64,000 nucleotides of DNA from Loxodes magnus (taxonomy: Eukaryota > Ciliophora > Karyorelictea > Loxodida > Loxodidae), in contig CAMPDV010000097.1 in the NCBI GenBank assembly GCA_946699065.1, positions 434,001-498,000 on the forward strand. Direction: 5' to 3'. Below are positions 48,801 through 62,500 of the stretch, one piece after another. A model generated the notes under the pieces. It was not told the origin of the DNA. It was given only the letters and a program-made list of their open reading frames with translations, and ran no database searches. Every line of letters begins with the position of its first letter. Within the stretch, counting starts at the first letter, position 1. A program made the position numbers and the translations under genes.

Positions 48801-51640
48801 AGAGCATTTATAAAGAATAAAAGCATTAAGCCTTTATATATCAGTTATAGAATTTAAAAAATTTAATAGATATAAAAATATTTGAGTATCTTTGGTTCTA
48901 ACGCTATTGATTTAACTTAATATGAATTTAAATGATTAAGCTTAAATATAAAAATAATATTAATTTAGTTTTTTAGTTGATTGTAAAATAAATAAATATT
49001 TAGTTTTAAATATCTTCATCATTCTCACAAAAAAGGATTTTTAAGATCATCATTTAATATTAGATAATTGGATGTATAAATCAATTACTTCCAGATTCAA
49101 ATAAAGAATAGCATTTTCATATCGTATATGAATCTATTTCATACTATCTTTATTCTTCATTTTAGTTAAACGAGGTTAAAAATTAAAAGAGATCTAGAGA
49201 AATATTTAAATCATCTTTCTATTTTGGTAGCCTAAAGGCATATTGTTAACTAGTAATTTTCTTATATAATTATAAATAAAATTTTTAATGCTTTTAGATT
49301 AAATAAAAAAAGCTAAATTTTAAAATAAAAAAAAGCATAAAATTTTAGAGTCAAATATGTTTAATGATTTTTTAAAGTAGTTAGGATTCAAACTTAATTT
49401 AAGAAATAAAAAATCAAATATCTTAAGAGATATTTGATAAAAAATATATTTACAGTTAAATTAAATTTCTTAATTAAAATTTAAACTTATCATTAAATTT
49501 ATGCATTTCAAAGATTTTAAGCATATATCTTAAAACTTATATGACTTTTGAAACTTTTAGAGTACTTTTGTGATTTCTCTAATAAAGATTAAGCTGATAA
49601 AAGTTTTTACTATTGAAAGAATATTTTTCTTCATTAGTCAACAAATTCTCTTTTCTTTTAATTTCTTTAATTTAGAAAGATAATTTTTTTCCTCTATTTT
49701 TAAAGTTTTTTATTTCTTATTCATTTATTCCTTACACATGACCTATCTTAAATGAAATTATATTAATGAAAATATTTTTTATGTAGAATGATACTCTTAA
49801 TTATGTATTGCTGCTTTATCTTTGTAATCTACAAGGAATCCTTTAATAATTTAATTATTTATGCTTAAAAAATTATCTGTTTTGGTAGAAAATTACACAA
49901 ATTCCATTTGTCGGAATGTTAAATATAACTTAATAATTTCTGAATTTTAAATTAAACTTAAAAATCATAAAGAGGATTTAGCACCTTCTTTTCTCATTTT
50001 TACTTGATCATTTAATTATTCTTATTTAATTTTAGTTCAGAAATTAGATAAAATATGTGAATTTTAGATTCTTCAACAAAATTAAAAGTTCTAATTGATA
50101 AATATCCTATTATTATCATTAAAATTTAATAAATATATATAATTACAAGCTCCTTTTTACTCTTGTTGTATCTTCCTCTGTTTTGCTTCTACTTCTTATG
50201 GAATACTAAAAGTAGATTATTGTTTGTTTTATTCTATAATTTCTACTCATTTTATTACAATATAATATTTAAATCTGCCTTCAAGATTTAAGCAGCAAAG
50301 CAGTTAAAATTCTTTTAATTCTTTAGCAATGAAATTTAATATTTGGATTCATTTTGTTGCTCCAGTTCTTGAGATTTCATGCAATGCCTATATAAAGTTT
50401 ATTGGATCTAAAATGCAATATTTATTCAAATTTATAGGCTTTTTATTCCTATAATTTTTAAAGGAGTTGCTCGATTTCTACTTTTAAATCTATGTTCCTA
50501 TTGAATTCTAAAAAGAAAATTCGGTAAAGTAAATATCATGTTTCCAATAAACTTTTTTCTTCTTAAATTTTTGCCTTTTAGTTTTTAAGTGGATTCAAAT
50601 GAATTTTTTTATGTTTCATAATGCTTCAAGATAGTTTTTTCAGCTCATAAATCTTGATTAATGTGTTGCTTTCGCATAATATCATTTTTCTTTTTCAGCA
50701 TTCTCTTTTTTCTTTTTTATTATTTTGCTTAGATATTTCAAATCGATATCGCAAGTTTATTTTTCGATTTATTGAACTGAAGTTAGTTTAAAATACTTCT
50801 TAGTTAGTTTTATACTAATTCTATGATTTTTTCTTCGGTTTTGAAATTTTGTTCTGATTATATTTATTTTATATCTAATGAAATAGTTAGGCAGTTTAAA
50901 AAATACGAACTGGACTTTATTAACTGCTTAAAGTATTAATCTGAGTCTTGATATATTTATTTTTTCTTTCTTTTTAAATGTTAAACTGAAAATTGACTTG
51001 AGACTATATAAACTTCGTATAAATATCTTTTGAATATATTTTTTCTTTTATAATATCAATTTTGAATTAAATTTTTGGGTTCATATATTATTTTATTAAT
51101 ACAATAGCTTGCTTGTATCTTAAAACCTTAACCTAATAAAATATGAAAATATAAACATTTAATATATAAGTAGATTACTTCTATAAATTAAAGCTATTTA
51201 TTAGAGATTTTTAATACTTAAATTTATGATATTTTATCTAACTAAGAAAAATAATTAAAAATAATAGTTCGAAATGTAACATGATATATGAGTATTAGCT
51301 TAATAGAATGACTCGATTGTATTTTACTTTTTACTAGATTGAATTTATTTGATTTTTAATAATCTTTTTTTTGTTCTTAAAACTTCTATATATAGGCTTT
51401 AAACAATGACAACAGTTTGAATTAATTTTTTGATAAAATTTAAATTCGAATTTATAAAAATTAGTGTTGTATTTCTTCAGCATTGTATCTATTCATAATT
51501 TATGCGCTTGAAAATATTACTAATATCAATTTTAATTAATTGACTTTGTGAAAGAATTTTCTTTTTTGCTTTTTTCAGTCTTACTTTTTTTAATTAAATT
51601 TAAAGATTATTTTTCATAAAATTTGTATAAATAAATTAAC
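45850..51640. other. long AT-rich region without recognisable gene
   Basis: No motif-bearing frame, tRNA or repeat family member was recognised in nearly 6 kb. Short hydrophobic open frames on the plus strand are T-rich chance products. Confidence 0.35.
47092..47116. repeat. CT-rich microsatellite
   Basis: TCTCTCTCTTCTCTCTCTTC-type run in otherwise AT-only surroundings. Confidence 0.8.
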
Positions 51641-51644
51641 GTGG

Positions 51645-52146
51645 TGCACCACTATTAGGATCATTATGATTAAAAAAGAAGCCAACCTTTATTATTATTA
51701 TCTTCTAGTAAAACTTCTAGTTTCACTTGGTCACTTTGGTCATATTTTCTTCTTTTCTCAGTTTTTTAAATTTAAATTGATTACCTTCTTTCTCTAAATT
51801 CTTGTGATTTTTTCCGAAGGCTGGAGTTAGAAGGAATTATAAATCGTTCCGATACTTGTGCTAAATACCACAGTCTAATTAAATTCTTCTAAATAAAAAT
51901 TGTATCTGATCTCATTCCTGTTTTTATGTTTTTTTCAATTAACGACGACCAATTTAACTATGTTTTAAAACAGGGACCTAGGTGTCCCTGAACAGCTTCT
52001 CATACCGCTAGAGAGAATTCTCAAATAAGTAAAGTTTATTACACAAAGGGTACATCCTTTCTTATCCGTGGCGGTATCTATAAAAAGTGTATTTTTAATT
52101 GAGTCTACACTGCAAAGGATTACCTACTCAGCAAATCAGGGCACAT
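51645..52146 (-). mobile_element. diverged SINE-like element
   Basis: Same layout as the 4.4 and 9.5 kb copies, read on the minus strand. Head near 52144 (GTGCCCTGATTTGCTGAG), with a good A-box (TTGCTGAGTAGG) and GTAATCCTTTGCAGTGTAGAC aligning to GTAATCTGGTGCAGTGTATAC. The shared CTCTAGCGGTATGA block is near 52000 and a weak tail (TGGTGCACCACGTT) at the 51650 end. Identity is far lower, so it is either an older copy or a sister family. The B-box-like part is not convincing. Confidence 0.42.
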
Positions 52147-53584
52147 TTTTAATTTTTAAATTAAATAAAATTTTTATGTATATGATCAGTGAATTTAGCT
52201 TAAAAATCTCTTGCTCGAAGTATGCAAAAAAATAAATTTACTCTTAGCATTAATTGAATAAATAAAGGAAAAATTATTGAAAAAAATCTAAATGTGTAAT
52301 AATATTTAGTTTAATCTCTCCTTCATTTACAAGAAGTATATTTACTAAAAAAAATTAGGCTAAGTTTATTCTTATTTCTTTTTAAGAAATTTTCTCTTTA
52401 AAATTTTAAAAGTAAAATAAAAATTACAATGTGCTTCTATTTTTTATTTTTACTTTAAGTTTAATTTCAGAGTTTTTCCTATTTTTTAAATGAGGATGAA
52501 AGAAATTGTTTTTTCTAAAAGAAAAAAAGAAAAAAATTTTAAATTAAGTAATTGGTAACTTTTGTCAATTATAAGTCAGTCTAAAAAGAATACCGAAAAA
52601 TTTAATTTTTAAATATATGGTCTTAATATAATTTTTACATTTATTGCTATTAAATTCAATATATTTTTCTTTTTAATAAAGCTAATAATTCAGATACTAA
52701 ACATTTTTTCAATTCTTTATTTCATTTACTTCATCCTTAAATTTTATAAATATTTTAGAATGATTCTGTAAACATTTAAAACAAAAATAACCACATTAAG
52801 ATATTTTCACTTAATTATTTTTGTTTATCAGTTCCTTTTTTTTGATTTTTAATCAGAATTAGAATAATTTTTCCTTAATTACAACAAAAATCTATGCTTT
52901 ACTTTTTTAAACTTTTTTTTCATTAATAAATAATTAAAAAATTCTCAAATTTGATTTAACTACTGCATATATCTCTATTACTTTTCCATATTCCTTTATG
53001 TTTTATTATTTCCAGATTGGATTTTTTTATTTCGTGACTAAATTAAAAAAAATTTAATTATAAAAATAAAATTATTAGCCAATTTTTGGGTAAACATATC
53101 AAATATTTAGAATAGTTCTTCGACTGATCGATTTGAATCTCAGTTACAAAGAAGTTGCGTTCGAGAATAAAAATTTTTGAAAAAAGTTGCTTTTTAATTG
53201 ATGAAATATTAGTGTGAGATTCCTTGCCATTTTAAAATTATATTTATAAATTTTGCATTTCTGAAAGCAATACTTGGAGGAGAGTGAGTTTCATGAAATA
53301 CTTTAAAAAATAAATGGATTTTTGTATAGAATCAAATCGAATATGATAATAATTTCAAGAAAGAGTTTTTTTATATAAATTTGAATTACTTGCTTTTCAT
53401 TATGATTCTGAAGTTCTTGAAGCTTTACTAAAAACGAAATTAGAAAGTTTTGGCTTTCTTCAATCAATAATTTTTTTAATTAATTAGTAATTAAAAAAAT
53501 AATTTATCAATCTTAATCAAGTTTTACAACTTACTAATATTTACAATATCGATTAACAGATTGAATGCCATCGAATCAAGATAA

Positions 53585-55577
53585 ATGACTGCAGGGAATT
53601 AAGATAGCATATCAATAATAGAACAGTATAAAAATATGTATCAGAATAATATGACAAAATGAAAAAATTCTCAGCAAGAAGGATGATTACAATCTTTTAG
53701 AGAGAATAAGAGAAATAATGACGTATATTGGGCAATTTAATTAGAAACAACATATTTAATGAAATGATTTGTTCAAAAATAAAGCAATTAAAAGAAAAAA
53801 GATGCGACTTTGATCCTAATTCAACTTAGCTTAGGAGATTTAAATGATAACTGAAGTAACAAAGACTGATAATTCGACTAATAAAGTAACCCATAAGTCA
53901 GAAATTTAAAAAGACGAAATAACAAAAAGATTGTAAAAAGTATTGAATTTTATTCTTAAAAAATTAAAACAGAAATATAAGATAAAAAGATGATGATATA
54001 TCAATTCTTTGCAAAATCTAATAAAACTTTTTAATTGTTTAAAAACTATTAAAAGAAAAATAAATAAAAAACACTTTGTCTAAATAGCAATAGAGTCTAT
54101 AAAAAATATTGTAGAAAGAAGAAACCTTAGTTAATGGAAGAAGATTGACGACTATCATATAAAAAATGGCGCGATATTCAAATCTCGATTAAAAAATTGA
54201 AGCTGGAACTGGCAGAAAACCTATAGGAAGAAAAATTTATTAAAATTCTAAATGAAAATTTAAAATAAAGCATGATGCATATTATTCGATTTTTATATTT
54301 AATAGATTCGATATAAATCCTATTTGAGGTGCTTAAATTGAATAAATATCAACTCATAATCCAATATTCAATATTTTCTTTAAAGTTAATTATGTTTTTG
54401 AAGTAAAGTTCTTTTTCCAATAAATTGATCAAAAAAATTGTAATAATTTAAATTAAAAACTAAATAATTATATAAAAGTTAAAAGGGTTTGTTCTTTTAG
54501 AATATTATCTATTCCATAATCACATAAAAAAATGTTTTCAGTTAAATTTTTTATATTTAACACTCTAGCTTGTATTTTGTGCAAGTTGCAGTTTAAAAAA
54601 TTGAGAACGTGTTTGATAATTTTTTAAAGTATTTCCGAAATTTATTTGAAAATAAATTAAATATCTCCTAAAATATATGGATGCTTCAAATCAAGTTTTT
54701 TTATCCCCTTCAAGAAGGAGAGGAAACCAGAATCCACCCTCAGTCATTCTTCTTTTACTTAATCCTAATCTTTTTCTTAATAATCCGGAAAATAGGCTCA
54801 AGAAGAACTGAAGCGATCTAAGAATATCACTCATGCAATCATCCCAACGATCAGGAGAAGCTCAGAAAGCAGATGAAATCTGCTTTGCACGAGAAGGTCT
54901 CAGAGTTCAATCCTTCTGGCCATATAAGCTTGGAACAGCTCATCAAAGTGGTACTAAACTTCCAAGAAGAGATCAAGAAGCAAAAGAAGAACAATTAGAA
55001 GCTAATGCAATACCTTAACCTAGCGGAAGGAATAGAATAAGAACTTATGACCTGGGAAAGAGAGCTAAGTGCCTTTTGGAACATATTACAAAATCGGAAT
55101 AGTTAATCCTAAAATTAGCTTCAGAAGTAGACTGAATTGGAAACAGACTTGAAAAATAGAAAAAAAGCCTCAACGATAAATAGAGTAAAGTTAGCTAAGA
55201 AATGATCCAATCATTGAAGAGGAAGATACAAGAAAATCTAAAAGAATTCAGAAAAGATATTATTTTTATAATTCTGGAGAACATTTATGAAGGAGATGCA
55301 AGAAATTCCTAAGATTCAAGAACCAATTCTAGATAAAGCAAAGAAAACAGTAAGCGCAACAAAGGAAAGAGAACCTACTTTATCAGAAAAGAATCAGAGA
55401 AAGATTATATATGAATGAGCTGGAAATATCTACAGGATGAAATCAGAAAGAATGAAAGATAAAACTGAAGATGAAAAGATCAATTGAGAGAGAGAAAAGA
55501 AAACATAAAAACCTTTTTTTTAATTCCACAGCAATCCGGTAATCGCACATGAAGAGGTAAAATTCCTCAAAGATTGA
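53585..55577 (+). mobile_element. coiled-coil ORF family 1, copy B (two ORFs)
   Basis: First ORF from ATG 53585: MTAGNQDSISIIEQYKNMYQ, KWKNSQQEGWLQSFRENKRN, TLILIQLSLGDLNDNW, EEDWRLSYKKWRDIQISIKK. Strong coding character, with TGA as Trp. It does not resemble the first ORF of copy A. Second ORF from about 54677: a Ser/Gln-rich start (KKERKPESTLSHSSFTQSQS), then HISLEQLIKVVLNFQEEIKK, LMQYLNLAEGIEQELMTWER, coiled coil, and C-terminus SNPVIAHEEVKFLKD at TGA 55575. This ORF is related to copies A and C. It is probably broken and of unknown family; no enzyme motif seen. Confidence 0.5.
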
Positions 55578-55921
55578 CAAATTTAATTTAAATCATTAAT
55601 CATAAAATATCTCATTTTATAAAAAAATGAGAAAATTTTTTCTGGCATAAGTTATTAAAATAACATATTCATATAGTATAGCTTAAAAAATGTTAAACCA
55701 ATAAATTAAAAAATTTTATATGCTTATAAATGAAAACTAGAAATAAAAGGGAAATTTTCTAAGTTTTTAGTTACTTGTGCTTAAATTTTTTTTTATTTTT
55801 CGTTTTTATAAACTTTATAAGAATGTTTTTTTAAGTTTGATAAATAATCTTTAATCAATTTCATATTTTTTATTTTAACGATTTAAAAAAGAAAAAATAA
55901 TCTTTAGTTGATGAGTTTTTG

Positions 55922-58900
55922 TCACTTATGTTTCAAAATTTCAACAATTTCTTTTGCTTCTATAAAACTTTCACAATCATTTAATAAACATTTTGCATAT
56001 CCTTCATCCCTTCTTATTTATCCAAAATTTTATTAAGATCTTTTAATATGAATCTTCAAACACTTATAACAAAACTAATGCCCACATTGTAACTCTAACA
56101 TCTCTTCTTTTTGAAAAATTTTGACTTCATTTTGACTTTATTTATAAGAAAGGCAAGAGTTAGTTTAATTGCAAAGATAACCTTCTTTTGTCTTTTTTTT
56201 TAGATTTTTTTTTTTTTAATTTTCCCCCTATTTATTTTAGATTTTTTTCCCATCAAGGCAATAATTTAGAGGTTCTTATTTATTTTACTAATACATTTCA
56301 TTCTCTATCATCACTCTCCCTTTTTATTTATTCATATCTTATTATTATGCAAATTGAAAATTTTAATTTTATAACTAATGTTTTTATTCCTCTAACTCAA
56401 ATTCCTTCTCTAAATTATCTACTCATTCTTAATATACTTCATCTGGAAGAATTTCTTAAAAGTCAAAATTATTCGGTGCCTTACATAATGGACACTTTAA
56501 AAATTCATCTAACTATAGTATATTTACCTTTTACTTTCTTTTTATATTTTCTATCATTTTGACTATACACGCTTTGCAGTATTAATGATCACAAAGAAAC
56601 TAAAATGCTTCTATATTTCCATACTTATTAAGGCAATTTGAGGAGTCGCATTATGATTTTATTTTCTGTTAAATGTTTATATTTTTTTATTAATCTTCTT
56701 CTTAAAATCATTTTTATAAAGTCAGCGATCCTACTAGAAATTCTATTAATTCAATATTTAACTAAACACTACACTTTAAAGGACACTTTATTTCTTAAGT
56801 AATTAAATCGTTTAAAACCATATTGTTTGCTTTCTTTTGTTGAATTAAATGATTTTTTAAGCATTCTCTACAAATAATATGTCTGCATTTAAGCTATATA
56901 TTTCACTATTCTTTTGCATTATATATGCAATTATTATTTTAACATATTCCCATTTCTTTGTTTACAAATACCCTATTTTTTATCATTTGATCACTATTTA
57001 TTTTTGAAATAAGTTTATTTTCTTCTATTTCTTCATTATTAAATCACTCTTAATATTCTTATTTTTATTTTTCGGCTTTATTCAATTCAATCTCCTAATG
57101 TTATATTTCTTTTTATCTTTAATTTGCTTAAATCTAATACATTTCATACAGTTCTTCTCCTATTGTTTTTCTTATTTCTTCATTTGAAATATAATAAGTA
57201 CAATCTTATTTAGCACACCTCACTTTTTTTTCATCATTTACGCTTATCATCTTTTCTTCAGTTATAAAGCTTATTCTATTATAGAGACAATTTTTACAGA
57301 AATGGTGATTGCATTTTAAAATAATAATATCTTCTTTTGGAAATTCCTTAGAACATTCTAAACATCCATAATAAATTGTAACTTTTTATTAATTAGGCTT
57401 TTATTATAATTTTTATTAATTTTATTCTTCTTAAGGATTTATATTTAGAACGTTTTATATATATCTATCGTTAGCTTTTTTTTAAACTTGATCAAATTCC
57501 TCTTTCACTAAAACTTGTTAAACTTCTTCGTTGGATATTCCATGAAGACAGGTATATTAAGGACATTTAACTGCCTTTTATTAGCAATAGTTATAAACTT
57601 TTAGTTTGTTTGTGAGCTTAGATAGTTATAGAAGCATTTCTTACAATATTAATGATTACATTTTAGAGTTACTATCTAGTCTTTTGTGAAATAATTTAAA
57701 CATTCTTTCATCTCACATCTTACTTTTTAATCAATTTATTTAACATTCGCTTGATGATTCTTTTATTTTTGAAGGTTTTAATTTTCTTGATTACTAAGAT
57801 TTTTATTAACAGAGGATAATTTTTCTTAGTGATATTATTACAGTTGATTATTTTAAACTTAAAAAGCAAGATTTTCTTAGTTTTTATTCATTTAAGAGAG
57901 CTTTTACTTTTATTAGAGTTATAATAATTCTTGCTATTACAGCTGCTCTTTTTTCCATTAAATCTACATTTTGATTTGATGTATTTATTATTCCTATTCA
58001 TTTAGTTTCTGTTAGTTTTATTATATTTATTAGAAGGATTGATTGTTTAACTATTTATATTTAACAACTTCTTAGCATATTTTTTCTTTATTCAATTGAA
58101 TATTTTAGCTTTTGTATTGAATTTCGTTTATTTGCTGGTTAAGATTATTGTTTTAGTTTGTTAGATTCTAAATGTTTTAAAGCAGGCAATTTTCTTACTG
58201 TTATGCTTAGTTCCGAGCTCAGTTAAGTTGTTAAATTTCGTTATTAACTTAGCTAATATAAGAACTAGCTTATCTTTTGATTTCTTCTAAGTTAAGCTAG
58301 TGATTATAATCAAGCTCGTTTTCAAAGCTTAATCCAAATTTTTATTTTAGATCACTTAACTATTATTAAATCTAAGGCTCCGATACTTAGTTAAATGGTA
58401 CGTGTTGTTGAGTTATTTGATTTTCATTCTTTTCTTTTATTGGAGAAGTTCTTTCCTACAAATTATTCTAGATAATTTTATTTTCTTCACTTTCCTCGTT
58501 TTATTTTTCAAAATCATTTTGCTATTCTTTCAAAACTTTTAGCAGTGAGTTATCTTATATTTATTAATTGTAAGATTAATAAAGTTAAAGCAAGCCATCT
58601 TTTATTTCTGGAATCTTATTTTATGCTATTTACCCTTTCTCTGGTTTTTTAAATTCTATCTCATATTTTTTTAATTTTTCCTATTAGATAATTCTTTCTA
58701 GCAAGACAATTTTATTTTCCAATTCTTCTTTTTATTAGTTCTGAAGTATAATCTGTTACTCATAATTTTATTATAGTTCCAGAATTTCCTTTATAATAAA
58801 AATAAACTTACACTATCTTATTTCTATTATTTTATTTCTAATTATTAAATCTGTTTTTAAAAATTCTAGCAATTTACGCAGAAAGTTGTTTTTTCGCATC

Positions 58901-59576
58901 CTTTAATTTTGTCAATAAATGATTATATATTTTCTTAACCAAATGCTATATTTAATTCTAGCTATATATCTTATTTTGCGAAATTAGATGTTATGCTTTT
59001 CAGAGAGCTGCTAAGTTTTTAGATTTCAAACATATTTAATTACAATAAACTACTCTAATCTTAATTTTAAAATTTCTAAATAAGTACAAAATCATTGTTC
59101 AACTTGTTTATCATATCTCACTTAGGCCTTCAGCTTTATTCTGATATTTAGCACAATTTCATTTTCTTAGCAAGAGAAGTTTTAAGGAATTAGTTGAAAG
59201 CATTTTCGATTGATAATGTAAACTCTTTAAAAGACTGGATAAATTAGACTTTAAAACTAGTAAAATTTCTAAAAGTAGATTAGATTTTGCTTTTAAGTTG
59301 AGAGTAAGTAATCATATTCAACTATATTTCTTCCATTAATTAGGATTTCTTTGCTTTAATATTCTGAATCTTTTCATAATCGATTCTCTCTCAAATTTCA
59401 TTTCTTTCCATTACCAAACTTTTATTATCAAGTGGACAGATAATTACTCCTTTCTTTACTATAGAATCATCTATGCACTATTAACAGACAGTATGATCGC
59501 ATTTGGACCGAATAGGAACGCGAGCTTTTTCATCTAAAGGATATTGGCAAAGAACGCACTTAAACTCTTGATCCAT
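55922..59576 (-). CDS. RING-array protein: N-terminal RING, Q-rich coiled coil, five more RING modules
   Basis: ATG 59576 to TGA 55924-55922, about 1210 residues. N-terminal RING C7-x2-C10, C26-x-H28-x2-C31-x2-C34, C47-P-L-D50 (Asp as last ligand). Then about 550 residues of Gln/Asn-rich coiled coil. Then five RING modules with long third loops, at about 613, 731, 866, 970 and 1125: LKCNHQYCKKC...KCPQYTC, CLEC/LKCNHHFCKNC...RCAKQDC, CQNNNC/LKCRHIICREC...KCPLKC, CDSSNC/FLCDHQYCKAC...KCPLCK, CNQTNSC/LQCGHQFCYKC...KCLLNDC. They resemble RING1 of RBR ligases, without IBR or RING2. Predicted E3 ubiquitin ligase or scaffold. One 23-nt intron (58811-58789). One base appears missing in the A-run at 57579-57576; restoring it aligns modules 1 and 2 residue for residue. 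Confidence 0.85.
57984..58412 (-). repeat. inverted duplication, left arm (inside RING-array gene)
   Basis: 429 bases matching 63572-64000 in opposite orientation, without gaps and with four mismatches (99%). Encodes residues from about 381 of the RING-array protein. The right limit of similarity is at 58412; the other limit is cut by the window end. Confidence 0.97.
58789..58811 (-). other. 23-nt intron
   Basis: GTAAGT...TATAAAG on the minus strand. Removing it joins KQQKQDS to EILELQQNYEQQ in phase and connects the RING exon with the coiled-coil exon. It has the best splice consensus in the window. Confidence 0.8.
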
Positions 59577-62500
59577 TTTGAATTAAAAGTTATAAAATAA
59601 CTCTAAGTTTATTTCATAATTTTAGAGGTTTAATTACCAGTTACATACATTATCTTATAATTTAACTTCAAATAAAATTGAATTTAGTAATTCAAAAATT
59701 AAGAAAAAAATATATCTATGTCTGTATGAAATGAGCTTTGAGTAGTCATTTCCTCATATCTAAGGATAGGAGTTAGCTTTTTAAGTTTATCTTAAGGAGA
59801 TAAATTGATATTTTATAGCTGCTCAACTGAAATTAAAGGTTTCTTTATTTAGTTAATCTTAAAACTTTTAAGTTAAGCTGATCTGATTTAATAGCTTTAA
59901 AGTTATTTACTTCAATGAAAGCAGGTATTTTGTCTAAAATATTTTTATTTATCTAAAATTTCTAAGTAAAAGGGTTATTTTCTAGCTTTGAATATACAAG
60001 TTAAAAAAAGGAAAGAAAATAAAGTTTCTTTTGTAATAAATTTATTAAAGAAAGCTCCTTAAATAACTAAGATTTGATAGATTTGATTTAAATTTTATTA
60101 ATTATGATACCTTTAAGTTTAATAATTAAAATCATTTTTATTTTAAACTCAATAAGGACTTTTAATCATTTGCTATATACTAAGGTTGTTTAATCTTTAA
60201 AAGTACTAAAGAAATTTAATTTATCATGATTAATATACAAGAAAATAAAAAAACCAGAAATTATATAATTATAAGCAGTCTATTAAATAGATGGGTATTA
60301 AAAACTAAATTTTATCTTGCTTAAAATGAAAGACATTTCTAAGTTTTCTTGTAGGAGATCTATAATCGTTTCTAATCTAATTCTTTATACCGAAATATAA
60401 TCTTAAGAGTAATCTCCAACAAAATAAAGAAGTTTTGATTTTATATTTTTCAGATTGAAATAAGATTATTATCTTTATGCATGATTTCTTGCTTAAATTA
60501 TTTTTTAATGATTTTGGCTTAAATAATTGAATATTTCATTAGAATAATTTTAGCTTGATATCATAGTTAGTTTTTTCTTTAAAAATAATAATGAGTAAAG
60601 ATTCAAATTTATACTTGGAAGAATTAAATGTCTAGCATTAAACCAATAATAAGTTACATGACTTTAATATTTAAGGTTAGTTTTTCTTCAAAGTCTTTTT
60701 ATACTTTTACAAAATTCTTTTATTCTACATTTTCTTATGATTCTATCTTTCAACTTATTTGAGTTAAGACTTTATTTATTAATTTAATTTATAAAGATAA
60801 GGTTTGTGCATTTATTTTTAAGATGATAAGTATCTTTAATTATCTTTAATTTTGGCTGTTCTTCTTAGCTTTTAAAGAATTTAAATTTCTTAAGCTTTTT
60901 AAATTTATTATTTATAAAAGTTACTTTCAAGCTTTTATTTCCTTAGTTTACATAAGTAATTTAAACATACTAGAAAAGATAGATAATTGTATTTAAGCAG
61001 GCTATATATTTATTAGTTTATTAATAAACTAATTACCTCGTAGTAAGAAATTAATAGCAGAACGAAATTTTTTTTTATCTTAAGGAATTTAATCATTCGC
61101 TATATCATTATTTAGCTTAGCTTTGAAATACCTACTAGAAATCTTTCTAGTGCATTCTAATTTCTACTTGTGATCCTATAACTTTCTTTTAACTTTTGCT
61201 ATACTGTTGTTGCTGTTTATTTTTCATTATGCTTTTGTTGTAAATTTTAAATCTGGATAATTGAGTCTTTTTAAAAAATAGTGTCTTACCCTTTTAAATA
61301 TAAAATCAAGGGATATATGATTCTTTGAAAATTAAGCACTAAATTTAAATTAATACCTAAGGTATTTAGTTATAGTATAATTCTAGATAATTAATCCTAA
61401 AAAGGAAATTAGAAAGCTTTAAGCTGAGAGATTTAAACATTGGATTGATAGAATACTCTTAAATTGATTTACATTAACAAAATTATATCCTCTTCTTAAA
61501 ATTTGCTATTGCTTTCTTCATTTATCTTGCTTGAATCTATTTTTCTATAAATTTCTTATCCTTTTAATCCAAAATTTAAATGTCTGTGCTAATGAACCAC
61601 ATAAGATTTAATAATTGAATCGAATTTTCATTGTAAAAAGTACATCAAATGCTTGATTTTAGTCCCATATAGAAAATCTGATTTCCTTGAATACACTTTT
61701 ATGGTCAATTTTTTGAGCTATCAAATTTAAATTTTATATTTCTTTTTTCTTAAATCATTTTTATACTTAATAAGCATCTAAAACAAAATTGCTTTGTAAA
61801 ATAATTCCAAATTTATCTAAGTATTTTAATATCTATCTAGATAGTTAAATTATAGAAAGCATGCTGAAATTTTTAATTATTTCACTTAAGAAAGCAATTC
61901 AAATAACTACCACTTTGATTGCTTTCCTTTTGTGCTTTTTTTAAAGACAAAGAAACTAGCCTTTTAAAATTCTTTCATTTTACTTCTAGATCTATTAAAA
62001 GATATGCAAAACATACTGAAATGCTGATAGAGTTTTTTTCATTTTTGTTAATTTTATTTATCTTGTTACTATCTTAAGACTCTTTTACTCTTCTTAACTA
62101 TCACTATAAGTTTACTTCTATATCTAAAATTAAAAATTTTAGGGATAATAGAATAATAAAAATATGATACTTGTTAAATTTCTCAGTTTATTTCTCCTTA
62201 AATTTCTATAAATAAACATTAAATTTATCAGTTGAAATGCTTTCGACAAATTCAAATTTTTCATTAACTTTACTAAGAAATAATTTATTTCAAAATTAAT
62301 CTCCTTAAGAGATATAAATTTAAAAAAAGGATTACATCTTTCTTAAATTTAGCTTCAAATTATGTATTATTAATGAAAGCTTTCAGATGGTTCTTTTGAT
62401 ATACCTTTATATAATAATTATTAGTTACTAGTACTTTAAAAATGAATGATAATGTATCTTTTGGGAAATGTTTTTTCGATATATTAAGAATTTTTTATTT

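Noticed and set aside
54833-55018. 61-codon standard ORF with normal-looking composition
   Set aside because: Out-of-frame reading of the copy B second ORF; the neighbouring frame aligns with copy A.
56188-56562. Hydrophobic 124-codon plus-strand ORF
   Set aside because: Antisense of RING modules in the minus-strand gene.
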